From an uncultured Eubacteriales bacterium (GTDB taxonomy: Bacteria > Bacillota > Clostridia > Oscillospirales > CAG-272): a stretch of DNA of 11,945 nucleotides. Position 1 is the first letter of the stretch. The number at the start of each line of letters is the position of its first letter. Location of the stretch: NCBI GenBank assembly GCA_934474225.1, contig CAKSLU010000040.1, positions 1 to 11,945 on the forward strand, written 5' to 3'. The translations under genes were made by a program, and so were the position numbers. Positions 7,363 to 11,945 of this stretch are shown here, piece by piece. The notes beneath the pieces are model-generated. The model saw nothing but the letters and a program-made list of their open reading frames with translations, was not told the origin of the DNA and did no database searches.

Positions 7363-7914
7363 ATGAAACTATTATTCATTATTGGTAATGCGGCTGTAGG
7401 GAAAATGACAGTGGGTCAGGAATTGATGAAGATAACTGATTTGCGACTTTTTCATAATCACATGACCATAGAACCTGTGATAGAGATTTTCGGCAGATAT
7501 GACGGGAAGACCATCACAGAAATACGTGATGTTATTTTCAAAAACTTCGCAGCTTCCGATAACTACGGGATGATTTTTACATTGATGATGGATTTTGATC
7601 TGGCTTCGGAATGGGAATATCTGGAACATGTCAAAGGGATCTTTGAACCGTATGGAACGGAATTCTATTATGCAGAGCTGATTGCACCGCAAGAGATCAG
7701 ACTGAGAAGGAATGTTTCTGAGAACAGGCTGAAGAATAAGGCCTCCAAAAGAGACATAGAGATTTCAAATCAGCGACTTCTCAACGATGATAAAAACCAT
7801 AGATGCGTTAGTTATGAGGGCGAGATTACTTTTGATAACTACCTCAGAATCGACAATTCGGATAAAGAGCCTGACGTTGTTGCACAAATGATAAAAGACG
7901 CCTTTAATTTGTAA
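7363..7914 (+). CDS. P-loop NTPase, shikimate/nucleoside kinase-like (AAA family ATPase)
   Basis: This is a complete 183-residue soluble protein. The N-terminus is a beta strand running into a Walker A loop, GNAAVGKMT (8-16); Lys14 is the phosphate-binding lysine, and Met15 replaces the usual Ser/Thr, with Thr16 next. The segment LFHNHMTIEPV (29-39) is typical of a group of small kinase-like proteins common in Firmicutes and annotated only as AAA ATPase or shikimate kinase-like. An Arg/Lys-rich stretch at 113-130 could be the lid. The substrate is unknown; small-molecule phosphorylation, including antibiotic modification, would fit the fold but is not shown. The start has GGAGGTGA 3-4 nt upstream. 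By eye its GC content (near 40%) is far below that of flanking genes, suggesting acquisition. Nothing in it looks broken. Confidence 0.85.
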   Translation: MKLLFIIGNAAVGKMTVGQELMKITDLRLFHNHMTIEPVIEIFGRYDGKTITEIRDVIFKNFAASDNYGMIFTLMMDFDLASEWEYLEHVKGIFEPYGTEFYYAELIAPQEIRLRRNVSENRLKNKASKRDIEISNQRLLNDDKNHRCVSYEGEITFDNYLRIDNSDKEPDVVAQMIKDAFNL

Positions 7915-7915
7915 A

Positions 7916-8125
7916 CACTGGTTCTACGAAGTAACCGCCATAAAGCAAATCACAAACAAGGAATACGAAGAGTGGCAGAAATGCAAAGCGGAGAATGCGA
8001 AGGGCCACATCCTGCTGCCGGATACCGTCCGGTTCATCTGCGAGGCCAACGGCTATGACGCAGAAAAGATCGGTCAGCACTTCCTTGAAATCCTGCCGAA
8101 GATACGTCTGACTGAACAGAGATAA
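7916..8125 (+). pseudogene. 5'-truncated coding remnant, about 69 codons, unknown family
   Basis: In the frame ending at TAA 8123-8125 there is protein-like sequence with no stop, reading HWFYEVTAIKQITNKEYEEW and later GHILLPDTVRFICEANGYD and IGQHFLEILPKIR. The in-frame stop upstream is at 7892, and no ATG, GTG or TTG lies in frame between, so it lacks a start. It begins at the very end of the kinase gene (stop at 7914), as if a junction had removed its 5' part. The composition (alternating charged and aromatic residues, no low complexity) suggests a real former protein and not chance. I do not recognise the family. Rare-start or coupled translation from the kinase stop cannot be excluded. 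Confidence 0.5.
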
Positions 8126-8162
8126 CGAAAACGCCTCCGAGCCGATGTGGTTCAGAGGCGTT
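8126..8162 (-). terminator. Hairpin, possible weak terminator for leftward transcripts
   Basis: AACGCCTC (8130-8137) pairs with GAGGCGTT (8155-8162); an inner GAGCC/GGTTC pairing with one G-U extends it. Read on the minus strand it is followed by a four-T run (partly in the stem), about 210 nt after the ruvB stop; on the plus strand no T-tract follows. Confidence 0.4.
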
Positions 8163-8206
8163 GCTGCTTCTATGGAGTTATGCTTTGATCTCTGCAAGAC
8201 TCCTTC

Positions 8207-8334
8207 CGTCACGCGAAGCGTGATGTTTCCCGCAAGGGAAACTCATTAGGAACGCTTGCGTTCCGTGCCGCACTTCCTCACCGAGGGAGGTAAATGACCA
8301 GGCGACTGCGCAGATGAATTTCCTGGTTTGTCAT
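8207..8334. other. Dense cluster of hairpins, possible structured RNA or extragenic repeat
   Basis: This non-coding stretch between the coding remnant and ruvB holds successive inverted repeats: 8207-8225 (8-bp stem with one G-U, loop GAA), 8225-8242 (GTTTCCC/GGGAAAC, loop GCAA, a GNRA tetraloop on the plus strand), 8249-8264 (GGAACGC/GCGTTCC), 8273-8289 (7-bp stem with one G-U, loop ACC), and a longer interrupted stem 8294-8334 (ATGAC...GTCAT and CAGG...CCTG) enclosing the palindrome CTGCGCAG. The plus-strand terminator follows at once. It may be one folded RNA, a palindromic repeat family, or mobile-element debris. Confidence 0.55.
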
Positions 8335-8340
8335 CACTTT

Positions 8341-8363
8341 GACGGTCTTTCGACCGTCTTTTT
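8341..8363 (+). terminator. Intrinsic terminator closing the plus-strand accessory patch
   Basis: GACGGTC and GACCGTC form a 7-bp stem with loop TTTC, followed by five T (8359-8363). It is oriented for plus-strand transcripts and would keep them from running antisense into ruvB, whose stop is 10 bp further on. Read leftward the loop is GAAA and there is no T-tract. Confidence 0.85.
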
Positions 8364-8372
8364 CTATGGGCG

Positions 8373-9479
8373 TCATGTGCCGCCGCTATTTTCTTCGTCG
8401 AACAGCCCAATCTGCGTGTCGGGCTTTTTCTGTGCGTCGGCCTTCGCCTTGTAGGGGATGCCGAGGTGGTCATAGGCGAGGCGGGTGACACAGCGACCGC
8501 GCGGGGTGCGCGAGAGGTAGCCGATCTGCATCAGGTAGGGCTCGTAGACATCCTCTATTGTCACAGCCTCTTCGCCGATGGTCGCCGCCAGCGTTTCGAG
8601 ACCGACGGGACCGCCGTCGTAGAACTTGATGATGGCCTCCATCATGCGGCGGTCGATGTTATCAAGACCAAGCTCGTCAATCTCGAGCGCGGCGAGTGCG
8701 GCGTCCGCCACCTTTTTGGTGATTCTGCCGTCCGCCTTGACTGTGGCGTAGTCACGCACGCGCTTGAGCAGGCGGTTGGCGATACGCGGCGTGCCGCGGG
8801 AGCGCGCCGCGATCTCGAGTGCGCCGCCCTCGTCAATCTCCACCGAGAGAATGTCTGCGCTGCGGCGCACAATTTGCGCCAGTTCTTCTTTGGTGTACAG
8901 TTCGAGTTTGAGCAACAGTCCGAAGCGGTCGCGCAGCGGCGTTGTCAGCTGCCCGGCGCGCGTCGTTGCGCCGATCAGCGTGAAGCGCGCCAACGGGATG
9001 CGGATGCTGCGTGCGGCGGGACCTTTGCCGACAATAATGTCCAGCGCGTAGTCCTCCATCGCGGGGTAGAGAATCTCTTCCACGGTGCGGGAGAGACGGT
9101 GAATCTCGTCGATGAACAGTACATCGCCTTCGGCAAGGTTGGTGAGCAGCGCGGCAAGGTCGCCCTGCTTCTCAATGGCGGGACCCGAGGTGGTGCGGAT
9201 GTTGACCCCCATCTCGGCGGCAATGATGTTGGAAAGCGTGGTCTTGCCGAGACCGGGCGGACCGTAGAGCAGCACATGGTCGAGACTCTCGCCGCGCATC
9301 TTCGCCGCGTCGATGCAGATCTTCAGATGCTCCTTCGCCTTGGCTTGCCCGACATAGGCGTCCAGCGTCTTCGGACGCAGGCTGAGCTCGGTCTCGCTGT
9401 CGGCAGGGGTGTAGGAGGAGTCGACAATGCGGTTCTCAAAGTCGGTCTCTTCGCTGAAAATGCCGTCCATATCTTTCAT
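8373..9479 (-). CDS. ruvB: RuvB, Holliday junction branch-migration ATPase
   Basis: RuvB is the hexameric AAA+ motor that, with RuvA, drives Holliday junction branch migration in recombination and fork repair. It has 368 residues against a usual 330-350. Seen: Walker A GPPGLGKTT (73-81), Walker B LFIDEIH (121-127), sensor 1 GATTRAG (170-176), the arginine-finger segment LRDRFG (182-187), sensor 2 region GTPRIANR (229-236), and the C-terminal winged helix with RTPRGRCVT (324-332). The extra length is an N-terminal lead of about 20 residues and a charged C-terminal tail that contains QIGLF (356-360), a sliding-clamp-binding-like motif. The start has AGGAGG 7 nt upstream, overlapping the ruvA stop; the gap is 12 bp, so both are one transcript. 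Confidence 0.98.
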   Translation of the reverse strand: MKDMDGIFSEETDFENRIVDSSYTPADSETELSLRPKTLDAYVGQAKAKEHLKICIDAAKMRGESLDHVLLYGPPGLGKTTLSNIIAAEMGVNIRTTSGPAIEKQGDLAALLTNLAEGDVLFIDEIHRLSRTVEEILYPAMEDYALDIIVGKGPAARSIRIPLARFTLIGATTRAGQLTTPLRDRFGLLLKLELYTKEELAQIVRRSADILSVEIDEGGALEIAARSRGTPRIANRLLKRVRDYATVKADGRITKKVADAALAALEIDELGLDNIDRRMMEAIIKFYDGGPVGLETLAATIGEEAVTIEDVYEPYLMQIGYLSRTPRGRCVTRLAYDHLGIPYKAKADAQKKPDTQIGLFDEENSGGT

Positions 9480-9491
9480 GCGTGCCCCTCC

Positions 9492-10112
9492 TTATCCTTT
9501 CATAAACTGCGCCAGCGCCGCGCGGATGATGTCGCCCGACGCCATGCCCGCCGTGTTCATCTTCGAGAGCACGGCGTTCACCTCGGCGCGGGCGTAGCCC
9601 AGCGCCGTGAGCGCCTCCGCCGCCTCGGCAAGCCCGGCAGACTTTGCCGCAGGCGCGGCTGCCGCCGCCGTTTCGCGCGGCGCTTCTGCGTCGCCGCCCG
9701 CATAGGACATTTTATCCTTCAACTCAAGGACGATGCGCGCCGCGCCCTTGGAGCCGACGCCGTTGGACTTGGCAATCGCCTTGACATCCTCAGTGCAGAC
9801 CGCGCGGGCAAGACCGTCCGGCGTGAACGCCGAGAGCACGCCCATCGCCGCCTTCGGACCGATGCCCGAGACGCCGATGAGCAGACGGAATGTGGCGAGT
9901 TCTTCTTCGGTGTAAAAACCGAACAGTTCCACATCATCCTCGCGCACCGCCATGTAGGTGAACAGTTTGACCTTGCCCTCGCGCACGGATGCGCGGTCAA
10001 GCGCGGCGAGGGTGTTCTGCGACACGGTGAGGCGATAGCCCACGCCGCCGCAGTCGATGACGGCAAAGCCCGGTTCTCTGTGCGCGAGGATGCCGTTTAC
10101 ATAATAGAACAT
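9492..10112 (-). CDS. ruvA: RuvA, Holliday junction-binding protein
   Basis: RuvA is the tetrameric protein that holds the four-way junction flat and loads RuvB rings. It has 206 residues, the normal length. Domain I (1-62) is the OB fold starting MFYYVNGILA; domain II has two helix-hairpin-helix motifs, LLIGVSGIGPKAA (77-89) and AIAKSNGVGSKGAARIVLELK (112-132); an Ala-rich linker (about 143-158) leads to the RuvB-binding domain III (about 160-206). The ATG follows directly on the TAA of the upstream YfhO-family gene (TAAATG), with GGAG 8 nt upstream inside that gene, so translation is probably coupled. ruvC is not in the window. Confidence 0.98.
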   Translation of the reverse strand: MFYYVNGILAHREPGFAVIDCGGVGYRLTVSQNTLAALDRASVREGKVKLFTYMAVREDDVELFGFYTEEELATFRLLIGVSGIGPKAAMGVLSAFTPDGLARAVCTEDVKAIAKSNGVGSKGAARIVLELKDKMSYAGGDAEAPRETAAAAAPAAKSAGLAEAAEALTALGYARAEVNAVLSKMNTAGMASGDIIRAALAQFMKG

Positions 10113-11945
10113 TTATGCGTCTCCTTCGTTGTCGCTGCTGTTGCCGTCGCTGTCGTCCGGTGTCTCCCCGACGGCGGGTTCTGCGGGCGTTTCTGCGTCC
10201 GCGTCTGTGCTTTCCGGCATGCCAGCGGTACGCGTTTCCGCTGCCGCGGGCATCACACCGATGGCTGCGGGGCTCGGCACGCGGCGAATCTTCCCGGCGC
10301 GGTCCAGCAGAATAATGACAAGCAGCAGGAGCGCCGCCGCGCAGGTGATGCAAAGCCCGAGATAAAGCTGGCGCGGGACATAACGGATGACCACGGTGTG
10401 CTCGCCCGGCGTCACATCAAAGCCGACCAGCGCGTCGAGCAGCTTGTAGGTCTCGACCGCCTCGCCGTCCACCGTGACGCGCCAGTTTGCGTCGTAGGGA
10501 ATCGAGGTGAAGACCGTCTGCCGCGCGTCGGTCGCGGTGAGCGTCCCTTCAAAGCGGGTCTCGCTCCACTTCGTGATGCCAAACTGATTCTCGCCGAGCG
10601 CTGCCGCCGTCTCGGTGTAGACTGCGTCGTCCACCTGCCAGAAATACGGCTCGTCCGCGCGGATATACAGGTTCTTGTCCTTCAGCGTCAGCCCGACGGT
10701 GACCGCCTCGCCCGCACGGAAACTGCCGAGCGCAATCATGCGGTTGGTCTCGTTGCCCATCACCGTGCCCTTGTCCGCGCCGCCCACGGTCAGCGTGCAT
10801 TCGCGCGGATAGTCGGAGGGCAGGTACATGTAGACGATGCCGTCCGCCGGGACATTGAATTCAAAGTACAGCGTCGCCGACGCGCTCTCGTTGATGGGCG
10901 CGTATTTGGTGTGCTCGGCGACATAGGAGCTGTTCAGGTTGTTGTCGCGCGTGTCCACATCTTCGATGGGGACAAACATCTGCCGTGCGCCGTCCTCGCC
11001 GAGCATCGCCGCCACCATGCGGTTCATTCGCTCCGGCGGGGTGTAGGGGGCGGTGAACTTCTCATATTTGCCGTCGGCAAGCCCGTCCTTGTAGTCGCTC
11101 GGGTAGGCGAGGTGGAAGTCCTTCAGCGCGCCGTTTACCGCATAGGCAATCGAGAGCGCATCCGGGTTTTGGTACACGCTCGTCGCGCTGCCGTCGTAGA
11201 CATGCACATAGGTGTCCGGAATTTCGTAGTCGCCGTCCACAATCACATATTTCACGCCGAGCAGCGTGTCAAAGGGCGCAGTCGCGCCGAGGTACTTCGA
11301 CCAGTGCGACTTGGAGGCAAGCCCCATGTAGCGCAGGAAGTCGATCGTCTCGCGGCTCAGCGTCGAGGTCGAGTTGGTGAAGCCGCGGATGCCAAGCGCC
11401 ATCGGCGTGTCGATCAGCGCGTGCTTGGTCTTGTCAAAGCGGTAGAAGCCGTCGTCGCTCTCCAGAATATAGTTGACGCTGTCCTCATACTTGTGCTTGT
11501 TGTCGAGGTAGGATTTGCGGGTGGAGCAGACCACATCGTCGTCGAGATAGCAGATGGAGACGACGGAGGAGAGCAGCAGCTCTGCGCAGACAATGACGGC
11601 GAGCACCGAATGCGCCGCGTGGCGGTAGTGCCTGCTTTTGAACAGCGAGACCACCGCAGCATAGACCGCGATGAACAGAATCGAGAGCCAGATGCAGAGC
11701 AGGTCGCGGTCGAGGTCGCTCTCGTGCATGCTGTCAATCGAGAGCTTCTGCACATTGAGCGCCAGCAAAAGCAGCCCGCCGCAGACGCCGCCGATTTGCG
11801 CCGCGGTGAAGCTGCGCATCTCGCGGAACGCCTTTGCCGCCGCGACAACCAGAACAAAAATCAGCATGAAGCTGTAGCGGTAGTTGAGCCAGTTGGGCGC
11901 CTGCATGCCGTGCCAGAACTTGTCCACGGCGTCGATGGAGAACGA
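10113..11945 (-). CDS. YfhO-family membrane protein (5' end beyond the window)
   Basis: This is the C-terminal 610 residues of a large polytopic membrane protein of the YfhO family, which resembles GT-C glycosyltransferases; in Bacillus and Listeria members are linked to glycosylation of lipoteichoic acid. The reading frame is open to the right edge. The first visible residues (SIDAVDKFWHGMQAPNWLNY, then RYSF) and the later TLLGVKYVIVDGD match the family pattern. Hydrophobic segments lie at about residues 26-42, 54-70, 87-108 and 118-138 of the visible part; a large, presumably extracellular beta-rich region follows, then one last membrane segment (YLGLCITCAAALLLLVIILL) and an Ala/Asp/Glu-rich cytosolic tail of about 60 residues. 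A GTG at 11927 could be read as a start but lies inside conserved sequence. It sits directly before ruvA, likely in one operon, with no obvious functional link. Confidence 0.88.
   Translation of the reverse strand, partial: SFSIDAVDKFWHGMQAPNWLNYRYSFMLIFVLVVAAAKAFREMRSFTAAQIGGVCGGLLLLALNVQKLSIDSMHESDLDRDLLCIWLSILFIAVYAAVVSLFKSRHYRHAAHSVLAVIVCAELLLSSVVSICYLDDDVVCSTRKSYLDNKHKYEDSVNYILESDDGFYRFDKTKHALIDTPMALGIRGFTNSTSTLSRETIDFLRYMGLASKSHWSKYLGATAPFDTLLGVKYVIVDGDYEIPDTYVHVYDGSATSVYQNPDALSIAYAVNGALKDFHLAYPSDYKDGLADGKYEKFTAPYTPPERMNRMVAAMLGEDGARQMFVPIEDVDTRDNNLNSSYVAEHTKYAPINESASATLYFEFNVPADGIVYMYLPSDYPRECTLTVGGADKGTVMGNETNRMIALGSFRAGEAVTVGLTLKDKNLYIRADEPYFWQVDDAVYTETAAALGENQFGITKWSETRFEGTLTATDARQTVFTSIPYDANWRVTVDGEAVETYKLLDALVGFDVTPGEHTVVIRYVPRQLYLGLCITCAAALLLLVIILLDRAGKIRRVPSPAAIGVMPAAAETRTAGMPESTDADAETPAEPAVGETPDDSDGNSSDNEGDA

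Noticed and set aside
7904..8212. 102-residue minus-strand frame over the coding remnant
   Set aside because: The plus-strand frame over 7916-8125 gives a more natural protein sequence; the minus frame lacks a ribosome binding site and covers hairpin DNA.
8341..8363. This hairpin as the ruvB terminator
   Set aside because: On the minus strand no T-tract follows the stem; the T-run is on the plus strand. Leftward termination is more likely further on, perhaps at 8126-8162.
11925..11927. GTG as the true start of the YfhO-family gene
   Set aside because: The frame stays open upstream and the residues around it match the interior of YfhO proteins, so the gene continues beyond the window.

Overview
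The window looks like a chromosomal segment of a GC-rich member of the Clostridia, probably of the Ruminococcaceae/Oscillospiraceae type. The evidence is the gene repertoire (a Na/Pi cotransporter with a PhoU tail, a Firmicutes-type divergent topoisomerase III, YfhO next to ruvAB), strong GGAGG-type ribosome binding sites and sigma-A-like promoters. The lineage is inferred from gene style only; there is no rRNA or marker gene here. Most of the window is ordinary chromosome. I see no tRNA, rRNA, CRISPR array, transposase or integrase.

Left block (1-4691, all minus strand). A topoisomerase III-like gene (start 4691) is followed by a 217-bp gap with its own promoter. Then come a Na/Pi cotransporter with a C-terminal PhoU domain (start 2360) and, directly behind it, a short-chain dehydrogenase that runs off the left edge. 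The last two are very probably one transcript. The topoisomerase gene is divergent from a plus-strand gene at 4870-6915 for a large cytosolic protein with an all-alpha toroid domain like six-hairpin glycosidases. Their two promoters sit back to back, with -35 boxes 7 bp apart. The plus-strand gene ends in a strong 12-bp-stem terminator.

Middle block (about 6975-8363, plus strand). This is a small accessory patch between two converging chromosomal transcripts. It holds a good promoter and a 34-codon ORF, a 19-bp tandem direct repeat, and a visibly AT-richer P-loop kinase gene with its own promoter and ribosome binding site. A start-less coding remnant follows, then about 155 bp packed with hairpins that ends in an intrinsic terminator. 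It looks like a patch of gene turnover (acquired gene plus debris).

Right block (8373-11945, minus strand). The 3' part of a YfhO-family polytopic membrane protein gene is followed without any gap by ruvA (TAAATG junction) and then, 12 bp later, by ruvB. RuvA and RuvB together form the Holliday-junction branch-migration motor. RuvB has a C-terminal extension ending in QIGLF, which matches the pentapeptide used to bind the DNA polymerase sliding clamp.

I did not find a convincing new multi-gene system. The items most worth checking are the hairpin cluster at 8207-8363, the clamp-like motif on RuvB, the unclassified toroid enzyme, and the accessory patch with its small ORF.
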